Below are positions 1 to 8,954 of a DNA stretch of 64,000 bases, one piece after another. The stretch lies in assembly GCF_037137075.1 (NCBI RefSeq), contig NZ_JBBBNV010000001.1:62001-126000 (forward strand), written 5' to 3'. Every line of letters starts with the position of its first letter. Position 1 is the first letter of the stretch. The stretch is from JBBBNV01 sp037137075 (GTDB lineage: Bacteria > Bacillota > Bacilli > Paenibacillales > NBRC-103111). A model generated the notes under the pieces. The model saw nothing but the letters and a program-made list of their open reading frames with translations, searched no databases and had not been told where the DNA came from. A program made the position numbers and the translations under genes.

Positions 1-138
1 CGAGGCTTCGCCGGAGAACAAGAATGCTACAACATCGGCAATCTGCTCGGGCTGGATGAGCTTCTTGCTCAGGTGCTGGTCGGCAAGGAAGCTTTTGAAA
101 TCGTCCCCGTCTTTAATGATACAGGCAATCGCTTGACT
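1..138 (-). pseudogene. C-terminal remnant of a short-chain dehydrogenase/reductase (SDR), runs off the window
   Basis: Read on the minus strand, the 46 codons directly after the DUF421 stop codon stay open and encode residues ending in the SDR C-terminal signature IADVVAFLFSGEAS, which in intact SDRs precedes the final FITG-type motif. There is no start codon or ribosome site: the reading frame is the DUF421 frame continued past its TAG. The N-terminal Rossmann part (about 200 residues) is missing, so this looks like the tail of an SDR gene left behind by a deletion that brought the DUF421 gene next to it. The last residues lie beyond position 1. Family assignment rests on one motif. Confidence 0.55.
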
Positions 139-855
139 CTACTCGATATCAACCGGATGACGTATAGCATCATCATGCAGATCGAGATAAAGCTGGCCAT
201 TGCTTCCTCGCACGGCATAGAATACATCCTCGGCTTTTTTCTTTCGTGACTGCAGCTCCTTCTGAAGCCAGTTGCGGGGGATCTGACTAGCCTCTAGATT
301 GCTATACAAGATCTTCCCCTCCATAATAAGCTCAACCGGGAACTGCGGCTTCCCGTTACCCTGAAGGTTCAAATCCTTCAGGGTGACGTTCCGATGCTGT
401 TCCTTTTTCATTACGGATAATTTCCCGTTAATTTCCATTATCGCAAATTCCACCTCAGTAATATCGAAAATATCCTTCTGGCGAAGCAGTTGATTTAGGG
501 TATCCAGCGTTAAATTGTTTTTTTTCAGATTACCCTCCAAAATTTTCCCGTTTTCAATCAGGATAGACGGGGTACCTTCCGTCCATATACGCATTTTTCT
601 GTAACGTACAAGAAGCTTGGACAGCAAATACGAGGTAAACGTAAAGACGACTAGCGAAATGATGAGGTGAATGACCTGCATTTTATCATTGAATGCGAAG
701 TTTGCGGCAATGGCCCCGAGAATGACAGCAGTAATAAATTCATGGAAGTTCATGTTGGACAACGTCTGCTTCCCTAATAATCGGGTAATGCCTAGAAGAA
801 TGATAAAGGCGGCCATGCTTCGGATTAATATCATGATGTGTTCGATCATACACAT
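139..855 (-). CDS. DUF421 (YetF/YrbG-type) membrane protein
   Basis: A 238-residue protein with hydrophobic N-terminal segments within residues 1-75 followed by a soluble C-terminal half containing the DUF421 pattern: GTPSILIENGKI, then LLRQKDIFDITEVEFAIMEING. These proteins sit in the membrane of spore formers; no enzymatic activity is established, though some homologues affect spore or stress phenotypes. The start ATG at 855 has GGAGG four bases upstream; a second in-frame ATG at 849 has ten-base spacing and is equally possible. The gene reads away from the ferritin-like gene, so the two share the intergenic region 856-965. Confidence 0.85.
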   Translation of the reverse strand: MCMIEHIMILIRSMAAFIILLGITRLLGKQTLSNMNFHEFITAVILGAIAANFAFNDKMQVIHLIISLVVFTFTSYLLSKLLVRYRKMRIWTEGTPSILIENGKILEGNLKKNNLTLDTLNQLLRQKDIFDITEVEFAIMEINGKLSVMKKEQHRNVTLKDLNLQGNGKPQFPVELIMEGKILYSNLEASQIPRNWLQKELQSRKKKAEDVFYAVRGSNGQLYLDLHDDAIRHPVDIE

Positions 856-965
856 CTAACCTCCTTCATTTTTTATGCATGCCATATTTTTCCGGGACAT
901 GATTCATTTCCGCCCAATCCGATATATGCTGTTATGGAAAAGTCAATCGAATCGGAGGGGTACAC

Positions 966-1502
966 TTGGTTTATGATAGTTATAGAATGTCCTTGTCTTA
1001 TTGGCCGTATTATACACCTGCGCAATTTTACATGCATGCGCCGATGAGACGACAGGAGTCAGTGTCCTATAAATCCCTTGAAGAGGCGCTTGAGCTAATC
1101 AAGAAGGCGGTTTCGGGCGAAAGGGAAGACGAATTGTTCTACGATTATTTGATTTCCGTAGCGCCGTCTGAAGAAGAAAAGGAGATCATACGTGGAATCC
1201 GTGATGATGAGCGCAAGCACAATCAGATGTTTCGCAGCATTTACCAGCATTATACAGGACAGACAATAACAGCTCCTGCCCATGTAGAATTTCAAAAACC
1301 GAAGTCCTACATGGACGGAATTCGGAGGGCATTCTTTGGCGAGCTGTCGGCAGTGGAACGGTACCGCAATATTCGCGCGGGCCTGCCGGATCGTTATTAT
1401 CGGGATATGGTGTTCGAAATTTTGACGGATGAGATCAAGCATGCCAGCAAGTATAACTATCTTATGAATTTGGATGTGCGAAGAATGGTTGAAAGTAAAT
1501 AA
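966..1502 (+). CDS. Ferritin-like/rubrerythrin-type protein
   Basis: 178 residues. The region after residue 40 has the helical ferritin-like fold signature: acidic and histidine pairs RDDERKH, FGELSAVERY and TDEIKHASKY spaced as in a four-helix di-iron bundle. The N-terminus (about 35 residues) is rich in Tyr and Pro and resembles coat-associated ferritin-like proteins of Paenibacillus and Bacillus. The start is TTG 966, chosen because CGGAGGGG ends five bases upstream; the next ATG (990) has no ribosome site. A monocistronic unit closed by the terminator at 1511-1540. Metal binding is inferred from the motif; the physiological role is unknown. Confidence 0.75.
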   Translation: MVYDSYRMSLSYWPYYTPAQFYMHAPMRRQESVSYKSLEEALELIKKAVSGEREDELFYDYLISVAPSEEEKEIIRGIRDDERKHNQMFRSIYQHYTGQTITAPAHVEFQKPKSYMDGIRRAFFGELSAVERYRNIRAGLPDRYYRDMVFEILTDEIKHASKYNYLMNLDVRRMVESK

Positions 1503-1510
1503 ATGTGAAG

Positions 1511-1540
1511 CAGCCCTTGGATGAGGGCTGTTTTTGTTTT
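1511..1540 (+). terminator. Intrinsic terminator of the ferritin-like gene
   Basis: Seven-base stem CAGCCCT/AGGGCTG with a six-base loop followed by TTTTTGTTTT. Confidence 0.85.
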
Positions 1541-1645
1541 GCTGGCGCTTCGCTGTTCAGCATATTGGAAAAAATTATAAATATAATGGTGAAGAAAGGG
1601 TCCTGTCCAAGACGATGAGATAAACCTGTATAGGGGGATGAATAT

Positions 1646-2818
1646 ATGATGACACCGGCAGCTCCAATTGTTGCCATACTAGGGATCGGTACAGCCGTTC
1701 CGGACTATCGGTTAGATCAAGCTGAAACCTCGCAGCGATTGGTCCAGGCTTTAAGGGATACTCCCGACTCGGCCCGCTGGGCCAAAAAAATATTCAAGCA
1801 ATGCGGGGTGGAGGTCCGTTATACTTGTGAACCGAATCTGCTTGAAGCGGCAGAAGAATGCCGCTATTTTCCACAAGACACGCCGCATCAGGCGCCTTCG
1901 ACCGCAGAGCGCATGGGAACCTATAAGAGAGAAGCGGTGCCGTTAGGCCTGAACGCCGCAAGAATAGCAATGGCAGACGGAAATGTAGACGCGGCTGATA
2001 TCACTCATCTCATCACCGTTAGCTGCACCGGACAGTTTCTTCCGGGCTTAGACGCTGTATTGATTGAGCAGTTGGGACTAGCCGTCACTGTCAACCGGAT
2101 TCCGTTGAATTTCTTAGGATGCGCTGCAGGATTAAAGGCGGTATGCCTGTCCCGGCAAATTGTCTCGGGCAGTCCCGCTGCGAAAGTATTAATTGTTTGT
2201 GTTGAGCTGTGTACGCTGCACATTCAGCCTTCTAGTGATCGCGAGGCTTTATTCGGCGCTTCTTTTTTCGGTGATGGCGCCTCGGCTTGTATTGTAGGTT
2301 CTGCCGATCAAAAGCATACGAGCCCGCAGCATCATGGCATCCTTCAATTAGGGAGGGAACACTCCGTTCTTCTGCCGGACTCTGCCGGGGAGATGATGTG
2401 GGAGGTAGGCAATTACGGGTTTGATCTGTATCTTTCGACCAAAATACCCGGTCTGATAGGCAAATATATTCCTGAACAAGTCATGCAGTTGGCAAGCGAA
2501 AATGAACTCAAGTCCGGCCTATGGGCCATTCATCCCGGAGGCAAGGGAATTATTGATACGCTGGAGCAAATGTTCGAGCTGAAAGAGGAACAAACGAGGC
2601 CAAGCCGTACAGTGCTTCGCAAATATGGCAACATGTCCTCTGCCACGATCTTGTTCGTGCTGCATGAATTGCGTCAGCAATTACAGCACAACGGCTCCGG
2701 ACCGTGCAGCGGCGTATCCTTGGCATTCGGGCCGGGCCTAACCTGCGAGATGATTCAAATTACGTATCATCCGTCCGTTTCTTTTCAAGAACAGACCTTT
2801 GAGAGTGCTCATGCTTAG
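1646..2818 (+). CDS. Type III polyketide synthase (chalcone/stilbene synthase family)
   Basis: 390 residues, the normal size for a homodimeric type III PKS. The catalytic triad is visible: Cys159 in NFLGCAAGLKAV, His296 in IHPGGKG and Asn329 in KYGNMSSAT. Bacterial relatives such as BpsA of Bacillus condense a fatty acyl starter with malonyl-CoA to give alkylpyrones or alkylresorcinols; the substrate here is inferred. ATG 1646 follows a GGGGG ribosome site. First gene of a four-gene operon: the methyltransferase start overlaps its stop (ATGCTTAG at 2811-2818). In Bacillus the partner methylase is an ICMT-type BpsB, whereas here the tailoring enzymes are of different families. Confidence 0.9.
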   Translation: MMTPAAPIVAILGIGTAVPDYRLDQAETSQRLVQALRDTPDSARWAKKIFKQCGVEVRYTCEPNLLEAAEECRYFPQDTPHQAPSTAERMGTYKREAVPLGLNAARIAMADGNVDAADITHLITVSCTGQFLPGLDAVLIEQLGLAVTVNRIPLNFLGCAAGLKAVCLSRQIVSGSPAAKVLIVCVELCTLHIQPSSDREALFGASFFGDGASACIVGSADQKHTSPQHHGILQLGREHSVLLPDSAGEMMWEVGNYGFDLYLSTKIPGLIGKYIPEQVMQLASENELKSGLWAIHPGGKGIIDTLEQMFELKEEQTRPSRTVLRKYGNMSSATILFVLHELRQQLQHNGSGPCSGVSLAFGPGLTCEMIQITYHPSVSFQEQTFESAHA

Positions 2819-3542
2819 GGATTTCAGGCAGCGGGCTGCAGAGCATGAGCTGATGGACGATTTTTCTTCGGGGGGAGCGGAGCTTCGGGAAGCCTTGCAG
2901 CAGCTTCGATTGCTTAACCGGATCTTCGGCGCGGCAGCGCCTGCTCTCTTCGGAGTGAAGCGGTTATGGCAGGAAGCGGGCAAGCCGAAGTCCTTGTCCG
3001 TCTTGGATATTGGCTCGGGGTCCGGGGACATCAACCGCCATATCCTGCGATGGGCGGATGAGAACGGTATCGATATCAGGATTACTCTGGCAGATATTAC
3101 GGATGATGCATGCGAAGAGGCGAGGCTGCACTACTGCGCCGAACCGCGAATCCAAGTCATTCAAGCGGATTTGTTTGCACTTCCGGAAGGCTGCGCGGAT
3201 GTGATCACAGGGACGCAGTTTGTTCATCATTTCTCTGCAGAGGAGCTGCCGAAGGTTGTAAAGAGCATGCTGCAGGCGTCCCGGCTCGGAATCGTAATCA
3301 ATGACATTCACAGGCACTGGATACCTTGGGCGGCGGTATGGCTTACAACACGAATCGTGTCCCGCAACCGGTATATATTAAACGACGGGCCGCTCTCCGT
3401 AGCAAAAGGATTTCGCTCGAAGGATTGGAACCGTCTTCGGGAGGCTTTAGGCATTCCTGACATGTTCTTTGCCTGGAGACCACTATTTCGCTATGTGGTC
3501 GTCATCAGGAATGGCGGATCGAATAAAATCCATCGGAGTTGA
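2811..3542 (+). CDS. Class I SAM-dependent methyltransferase of the polyketide operon
   Basis: About 243 residues with motif I VLDIGSGSGDINRHIL (SAM binding), an acidic end of strand 2 (LADIT) and the post-motif VITGTQFVHHF. The family is UbiE/MetW-like. ATG 2811 overlaps the PKS stop codon by eight bases, which implies translational coupling; in-frame TTG 2799 and GTG 2805 are less likely. Its position between a type III PKS and a flavoprotein suggests it O- or C-methylates the polyketide (an alkylpyrone or phenolic lipid); this is an inference from context. Confidence 0.82.
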   Translation: MLRDFRQRAAEHELMDDFSSGGAELREALQQLRLLNRIFGAAAPALFGVKRLWQEAGKPKSLSVLDIGSGSGDINRHILRWADENGIDIRITLADITDDACEEARLHYCAEPRIQVIQADLFALPEGCADVITGTQFVHHFSAEELPKVVKSMLQASRLGIVINDIHRHWIPWAAVWLTTRIVSRNRYILNDGPLSVAKGFRSKDWNRLREALGIPDMFFAWRPLFRYVVVIRNGGSNKIHRS

Positions 3543-3546
3543 TAAA

Positions 3547-4689
3547 ATGAATCGCATCCTGGATGCGGCGGTTCTCGGCGCAGGCATCGCCGGCAGCAGT
3601 ACGGCCAAATATTTGGCTGACAAGGGCTGGGAAGTCGCTCTAATCGACCGCAGGCAATTCCCGCGGCATAAAGTATGCGGAGAGTTCCTGTCACCCGAAG
3701 CCCAAAGCATATTGAAGCCGCTTGGCTTGCATGAATTGGTGGAATCGCTGCATCCAAGCACAATACACCGCGCAAGCTTGACGTTCGGCTATGGGGGAGC
3801 CTTGGATATTCCGCTTCCCGGCGCCGCTTTCGGGATTAGCCGGTACGCATTGGATTCCGCTCTCCATCGTGCGGCATCAAGCTCGGGGGTGCAGGTACAG
3901 ACCGGGACGAATGTAACCTCGGTTGTCCCCCATGGCAGCGGCTACACAATTGAAATGAAGCAGGGTGGAGAAAGAAAGGTATACCAGGCGCGGACGGTCA
4001 TCGCGGCCTGGGGCACCAATTCCCGGGTGGGAGATTCAAGAGACGGGACCCGCCAGGCGATGCAAAATACGTATATCGGTGTGAAATCTCATTTTCGCGG
4101 GATAGCAATGGAGCCTGTTGTAGAGCTCTATTTTTTTGAGGGCGGTTATTTAGGCATTTCTCCGGTTGCAGACGGGGTTGTTAACGCGGCTGCGCTGTTG
4201 AACCGGAAGGCTTTTCAAACCACGGAGAAAACGATCCTTGGGCTGATAGAATCCGCAAGCCGGAGAAACCCGAAGCTTTATCAAAGGCTGGCGGAGGCCG
4301 TGCCAATTCCCGGCACTCAAGCGGCAGCTGCTCCAGTTCCTCTGAAGGGCAAGCCGCTGGCCTGGGATTTATTTCCCTATGTCGGGGACGCTGCGATCAT
4401 GATCCCGCCGCTCTGCGGAGATGGGATGTCCATGGCGCTGCGTTCGGCACTGTTATGCGCCCGGCTTGCAAATCGATATTTATCCGGAGAAATTTCACTT
4501 TCAAGCTGGCGAAGCGAATATACCGAATCCATTCGGCGGGAATTTAAGAGCCCTCTACAGTGGGGGCGGCTGCTTCAGGGCTGGTTCAGCTTGCCCGTGG
4601 TTCCTCGGTTATTGCTTGGGGCAGCGAGAATTGCGCCTGGCTTGGCCTATCGTCTGGTCAAAGCTACGAGGCTAAGAGAAAGGGAATGA
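3547..4689 (+). CDS. FAD-dependent oxidoreductase (geranylgeranyl-reductase/monooxygenase-like)
   Basis: 380 residues from ATG 3547. The N-terminal dinucleotide motif is AVLGAGIAGSSTAKYLADKGW followed by an acidic strand end (LIDRRQFPRHKVCGEF), the pattern of PHBH-fold flavoproteins such as geranylgeranyl reductases and FAD monooxygenases. A second FAD motif, VGDAAIMIPPLCGDGM, lies near residue 285. The start is placed at 3547 because GGAG sits eight bases upstream and the protein begins just before the FAD motif; the frame is open back to 3469. Four bases separate it from the methyltransferase stop. Likely oxidises or reduces the polyketide product. Confidence 0.82.
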   Translation: MNRILDAAVLGAGIAGSSTAKYLADKGWEVALIDRRQFPRHKVCGEFLSPEAQSILKPLGLHELVESLHPSTIHRASLTFGYGGALDIPLPGAAFGISRYALDSALHRAASSSGVQVQTGTNVTSVVPHGSGYTIEMKQGGERKVYQARTVIAAWGTNSRVGDSRDGTRQAMQNTYIGVKSHFRGIAMEPVVELYFFEGGYLGISPVADGVVNAAALLNRKAFQTTEKTILGLIESASRRNPKLYQRLAEAVPIPGTQAAAAPVPLKGKPLAWDLFPYVGDAAIMIPPLCGDGMSMALRSALLCARLANRYLSGEISLSSWRSEYTESIRREFKSPLQWGRLLQGWFSLPVVPRLLLGAARIAPGLAYRLVKATRLRERE

Positions 4690-4726
4690 TACACTTCAAA
4701 TCGGCGCGCAAAGGGGGGGCAAGATC

Positions 4727-6871
4727 ATGGGTTTTCATAAAATTGCGATCTTCTCCAGCCACTATCCAAAAACCATTATTGTGCTATGGAGCTTATTCTT
4801 TATTTTTTTTGGATATTACGCCCCGATGCTGTCTACGGTCTTGAAGGATCACGGTTTAATGCCGGATGGAGCTTATGTGCGCGTGGAGAAAATACTGGCC
4901 GCCGATTTCCACATTCCCGATAATCCGGTCATTCTGGTTTTTGAAAAAAAAGAAGAACTATCCCCCAGGCTGTTTCAGCAGTTCATTCAATATACTTTAT
5001 TCCAGCTTCGCAGCATCGAAGGCCTGAATGAAACGCTATCGCCTCTAGACAGGGAGGACATGCTAACCGGGAATTTTGCCTATGCCATGCTGTCTTTTCA
5101 ACAGCCCCCGCATCACATGAAGCCGGTGCTGGATGAGCTTCACAGACGGCTGCCAAGCCATCGAGATGTTTCAGTGAAGCTAACCGGGAAATCCGTTGTA
5201 CAAGCCGACGTGAACCGGGCAAGCCAACACGATTTAAGAAAAGCGGAGCTGATCGGAATTCCAGCGGCCTTCCTCATCCTGTGGTTTTCTTTTGGAGGAA
5301 TCGTATCGGCCATGATCCCCGTTTTTATCGGGATGTTCGGGGTGACCAGTACATTAGGCATCATGTACTGGCTGGGGACAAGGATGGAGCTGTCCAATTT
5401 TGTTTTGAACGTCATTCCGATGGTCGGACTCGCGCTGAGTATTGATTTCGCATTAATGCTGGTCAGCCGATTTCAAGAGGAGCTGCAGAGAGAATCTGCA
5501 GAACAGGCGTTAAGGACAACGATGCAGACCGCGGGCAGAGCGATCATTTTTTCAGCGGCCAGTGTTTTTTTAGGCTTGGCAGGAATACTATTGATTCCGC
5601 TCCCCATGTTCTCCAGCATTGCTGCCGGAGCGATGACGGTGCTATTGGTTTCTGTACTGTTGGCATTAACGTTAGTCCCGGCTCTATTATTTTTATTGTG
5701 GCCCTCCATACAAAGGGAAGGTAAGAAGCACGCTCGCCTTCAAAATAATAAAGGATGGCGCGTACTGCCGCTCTATGTGCTGAAAAGGCCTATTCGGATG
5801 GGGGTGCTGGCGGCACTCCTGTTATTGGCTTGTCTCCTGCCTATCGGCAGGATGAATTTGGCGATTCCGGATGCCGCTTCCTTACCGATGAGTTATCAAT
5901 CCCGGGAGGCCTTCGAGGCCTATCAAGCCCGGTTCGTTCCCCGGACCAGCTCAGTTATCTATATCGTGGCTCAAGCGAAAACGAAGGCCTGGAACAAAGC
6001 GGATTGGCTAAACGCCTACAAGCTGGTCAACAAATTAGAGCGTGATCCGGATGTACAACAAGTACATTCCGTTTTTTCCGGCTTGAACGTGCCGCCCGAA
6101 CGCTTGTATCGCTTGCTTCCAGTCCCGGACTCAGCTTCGGACTACACATCAAGCATGCGGGATTTCGTGAAGGCTAATCAAATGCTTATCCATGTCGTTG
6201 TGGAAGGCGAACCGTCATCCAAGCAAGTCATGAGCTGGCTTAGAGAATGGGAGCGGGCAGGGGAATCCTCGGATTTGCATGTTCTGATCGGCGGCGAGGC
6301 CAAGTATCAGCAGGAGGTTTTTGACGCCATCTTTGAAAACCTGAAGTTCGTGCTTCTATTTATATTCATTTCGAATTATGTGGTCCTATTCGTTGCTTTT
6401 AGATCCGTTCTGATTCCGTTAAAAACGATTGTTATGAATCTTTTAAGCGTTGGGGCGTCGTTCGGTATTCTGGTCTGGATTTTTGAAGAGGGGCGCTTTG
6501 GAATCGAGCCTAGCAGCATAGCCATGATGATTCCGGTGTTTATTTTCGGATTGGCCTTCGGCATCAGTATGGATTACGGAGTGTTCCTGGTTTCCCGGAT
6601 GTACGAGATTTACCGGCAGACGCACGATAATAACTATGCGGTCTTCGCGGGATTGGCCTCCGCCGGCAGGATCATCGGCTCAGCGGCGGCCATCATGATC
6701 GCGGTGACTGTACCGTTCTCATTCGCAGAGGTTGCAGGCATCAAGCAGCTGGGAATTGGCATTGCTGCGGCCATCTTTATGGATGCGACGGTGATAAGAA
6801 TGCTTCTGGTCCCAGCTTTAATGAGACTGCTCGGCCAGTGGAATTGGTGGGCGCCAAGATGGCTTAGATGA
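4727..6871 (+). CDS. MMPL/RND-family lipid transporter
   Basis: 714 residues with the MMPL layout: a first membrane helix near residues 15-35, an extracellular domain to about residue 165, a block of membrane helices containing GLALSIDFALMLVSRFQEEL, a second extracellular domain, and a second helix block containing FGLAFGISMDYGVFLVSRMYE. The duplicated D-Y/F-A motifs are the proton-relay positions of the family. Such exporters move hydrophobic lipids or polyketides across the membrane. It ends the PKS operon, so export of the alkyl-polyketide is the natural inference. ATG 4727 is preceded by a run of seven G. Confidence 0.88.
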   Translation: MGFHKIAIFSSHYPKTIIVLWSLFFIFFGYYAPMLSTVLKDHGLMPDGAYVRVEKILAADFHIPDNPVILVFEKKEELSPRLFQQFIQYTLFQLRSIEGLNETLSPLDREDMLTGNFAYAMLSFQQPPHHMKPVLDELHRRLPSHRDVSVKLTGKSVVQADVNRASQHDLRKAELIGIPAAFLILWFSFGGIVSAMIPVFIGMFGVTSTLGIMYWLGTRMELSNFVLNVIPMVGLALSIDFALMLVSRFQEELQRESAEQALRTTMQTAGRAIIFSAASVFLGLAGILLIPLPMFSSIAAGAMTVLLVSVLLALTLVPALLFLLWPSIQREGKKHARLQNNKGWRVLPLYVLKRPIRMGVLAALLLLACLLPIGRMNLAIPDAASLPMSYQSREAFEAYQARFVPRTSSVIYIVAQAKTKAWNKADWLNAYKLVNKLERDPDVQQVHSVFSGLNVPPERLYRLLPVPDSASDYTSSMRDFVKANQMLIHVVVEGEPSSKQVMSWLREWERAGESSDLHVLIGGEAKYQQEVFDAIFENLKFVLLFIFISNYVVLFVAFRSVLIPLKTIVMNLLSVGASFGILVWIFEEGRFGIEPSSIAMMIPVFIFGLAFGISMDYGVFLVSRMYEIYRQTHDNNYAVFAGLASAGRIIGSAAAIMIAVTVPFSFAEVAGIKQLGIGIAAAIFMDATVIRMLLVPALMRLLGQWNWWAPRWLR

Positions 6872-7026
6872 ATTCGATGCAGATCAGGGGGCTTTGTAAT
6901 AACGGAGCCTGTCGTAACCGGGTTTATGAAATCGGGAATGCAGGGCCATCCTGTTGAGCGAGTACTCCATCAAAAATGACGCGGCCGCTTTAAATTAAAC
7001 GATGTCAATAGTTTCTTGTATGTCTA

Positions 7027-7052
7027 ATGCCGCCGCAAGGCGGTATTTTTAA
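7027..7052 (+). terminator. Intrinsic terminator downstream of the polyketide operon
   Basis: Stem ATGCCGCC/GGCGGTAT (one G-T pair) closed by a GCAA tetraloop, followed by TTTTTAATTT. It lies about 155 bases after the MMPL stop. The rest of 6872-7267 holds no convincing gene except the small ORF at 7110. Confidence 0.75.
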
Positions 7053-7109
7053 TTTCATACCGGATTTTATAGATCATCACCGAAACGCAAGGGGAAGAGA
7101 GGTTGATTT

Positions 7110-7217
7110 GTGATTCATCATTGCAGCTATTCCAGAATATGGTACGATAAAATGGTTCAGGGCAATCGAGAGATGGAGATGGAGGCGAAGCTCATAGAAT
7201 CGGAATTTCAAGAGTAG
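7110..7217 (+). CDS. Possible small protein of 35 residues
   Basis: A GTG at 7110 with AGAGAGG seven bases upstream opens a 35-codon frame with a hydrophilic, Glu/Met-rich C-terminal half (MVQGNREMEMEAKLIES). I do not recognise a family. It could also be the remains of a longer gene, since the surrounding kilobase contains other fragments. Support is only the ribosome site and amino-acid composition. Confidence 0.3.
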   Translation: MIHHCSYSRIWYDKMVQGNREMEMEAKLIESEFQE

Positions 7218-7267
7218 ACAAGCCATAGCGAATGCTCAGACTTGATGAAGGGGGGAATACCATATAG

Positions 7268-7693
7268 ATGAAGAATCATCTAAGAGCGTCATGGAAAAAT
7301 TACATATCCATCGTAATATCTCTCATACTCGTTTTACCTATTCCCTGGATTATCTATAATGAAATAAATAGGGTATCTAATCTGTCACATCACGAAACAT
7401 ATCTTGGATTGGGTGCATTAGTGGCAGACATATATATAGCTGCAAATCAATTTCTCCTGCTCTTTGTACCGTTAATATGGGAGTTATTATATCTTTTTAT
7501 TCGATTTGTGATTCTAAAAGATAGTACGAAAAGAACATGGATTCATATCACCATATTGACGATCACTTTACTGCCTGTGTTGGCAGTGATATTTCTTATA
7601 GGGCTTATTTATTATTATTTAAAAACGCAGGCCTTTTTCAGTAAAAAGGCCAGTCTCCTTATTCCCACACGGACAGTCGTGCCAGGGCAGTAA
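7268..7693 (+). CDS. Hypothetical AT-rich integral membrane protein
   Basis: 141 residues with three hydrophobic stretches (about residues 13-30, 60-85 and 93-117) and a short basic tail. No family recognised. Codon use is clearly more AT-rich than the neighbouring genes (many ATA, TTA and AAT codons), so it may have been acquired or may be under weak selection. AAGGGGGG lies twelve bases before ATG 7268, a rather long spacing. It stands alone between the polyketide operon and a region of gene fragments. Confidence 0.55.
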   Translation: MKNHLRASWKNYISIVISLILVLPIPWIIYNEINRVSNLSHHETYLGLGALVADIYIAANQFLLLFVPLIWELLYLFIRFVILKDSTKRTWIHITILTITLLPVLAVIFLIGLIYYYLKTQAFFSKKASLLIPTRTVVPGQ

Positions 7694-7700
7694 AAAAGTG

Positions 7701-7731
7701 TTGACAACGAATACATAAATGGTAATATATA
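7701..7731 (+). promoter_or_regulatory. Candidate sigma-A promoter
   Basis: A perfect TTGACA at 7701 is followed after 16 bases by TAATAT (7723), or after 19 by TATATA. It points at the methyltransferase-like fragment at 7785, so it may be a promoter left over from a lost gene. Confidence 0.4.
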
Positions 7732-7784
7732 CCGGAAACAGGTGATAACTGAGAGTGGGGGCGTGTAGGCGAGAAGAGCTGGCG

Positions 7785-7871
7785 ATGGCAAATAAGGCTG
7801 CATGGGAAACGAAAGCGTATCAAGCCTGGGTTCAAAAGTATGGAATGCCAGCAGAGCTGGCGGTAAACTAA
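7785..7871 (+). pseudogene. Truncated N-terminus resembling a SAM-dependent methyltransferase
   Basis: A 28-codon frame encoding WETKAYQAWVQKYGMPAELA, then an immediate stop. This closely resembles the first residues of a group of class I methyltransferases of Bacilli that begin AW..KAYEAWV..YG.P..LA and continue for over 200 residues. Nothing downstream continues the family before the convergent AraC gene, so I read it as a gene remnant. Family assignment is from memory of the N-terminal pattern. Confidence 0.35.
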
Positions 7872-7958
7872 AACTGGAACACAGGCATTAGCTGCGTTCC
7901 CATTACATCCAAATATAACTGCTGATCCGAAGCGATCATTTCAAAGCATGTGCAGCTT

Positions 7959-8954
7959 TCAAGCGAGCGCCGGGGAGTGGCTTTTTCTGTATTCCGCAGG
8001 CGAGCAGTCGTATTTTCGTTTGAATATCCGGTAAAAAAAGTTTATGTTTTCATAGCCTACCTCGTTGGCTACGGTCTGCACGCTGACATCCGAATTTCGG
8101 AGGAGGATGCAGGCCTGGCTGAGTCGTATTTGATGGACGAGATCAATAAAAGTGCTCCCTGTAATTTTTTTGAGGACCTTGCCCAGGTAATTGGAGTTAA
8201 AATTAAAATGCCGGGCAGTCGATTCCAGAGTCACGGTCTTATAGTTGCTTTGAAGATAGTGGATGATGTCCGTAATTTTTGTATTTTTCAAAGCCGAATA
8301 GTTTCGTTCATTCACATCCCCCTTGTACATACGGAGCATTTCAGCAAATAGAATGACCATATACGAGTTGATAATCTCGCCCGAGCACGGTTGTTTGTCG
8401 AAATACTCGCAAAGAATGGCATTCATGATGCGGCTGATTTTCTCGTTGTCGCCGGAATGGATTAAGATATACTCGTTGGAATGCTTATTTTCATAAATGG
8501 CATGGGTGAGAAAGCTGGAGAAGATGTCGTTGCCGGAAAGCCTGCTCAGGAAGGCCCAGTCCAAATAACTTTTCCGCATGAGGCAGTTAATGATTATGTC
8601 GTCTCTGCCGGTTTCCGCTATGGAATGAAAGGTGTTCGTGTCAAGGATGCACAATTCACCCTTCTTCATCGACACTCTGTTGTTGTTGATCGTCTGGTGG
8701 CATTCACCGGAGTAGATGTAAATCAGCTCGATGAAGGAATGCCGGTGAGTGTCAACAGGGCTGAAACGGGGATGCACCGAGAAGGTGATATCCTGTCCGG
8801 GGGGAATAAACATGGCTTCATCCAGAATTTCTGAAGGGAGTTCAAGATATTCCTGTTTGACGGCCTCCTTGTCATCCGGATTGCTGCAATCATCCAGCAA
8901 TTCCTCTATAGCGGTATATTTCCGCAAGAATGCGTCGAGCTCCAAATCTGTCAT
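7959..8954 (-). CDS. AraC-family regulator next to the rhamnosidase
   Basis: 331 residues. A cupin-like sensor domain (pattern SVHPRFSPVDTHRHSFIELIYIYSGE near residues 60-90, then GELCILDTNTFHS) is followed by the AraC double helix-turn-helix at the C-terminus (STARHFNFNSNYLGKVLKK and VANEVGYENINFFYRIFKRK). ATG 8954 is preferred because GAGGTGG lies eight bases upstream; the in-frame GTG at 8966 falls inside that ribosome site. It is divergent from the GH78 gene and probably activates it in response to a rhamnose-containing sugar. Confidence 0.88.
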   Translation of the reverse strand: MTDLELDAFLRKYTAIEELLDDCSNPDDKEAVKQEYLELPSEILDEAMFIPPGQDITFSVHPRFSPVDTHRHSFIELIYIYSGECHQTINNNRVSMKKGELCILDTNTFHSIAETGRDDIIINCLMRKSYLDWAFLSRLSGNDIFSSFLTHAIYENKHSNEYILIHSGDNEKISRIMNAILCEYFDKQPCSGEIINSYMVILFAEMLRMYKGDVNERNYSALKNTKITDIIHYLQSNYKTVTLESTARHFNFNSNYLGKVLKKITGSTFIDLVHQIRLSQACILLRNSDVSVQTVANEVGYENINFFYRIFKRKYDCSPAEYRKSHSPALA

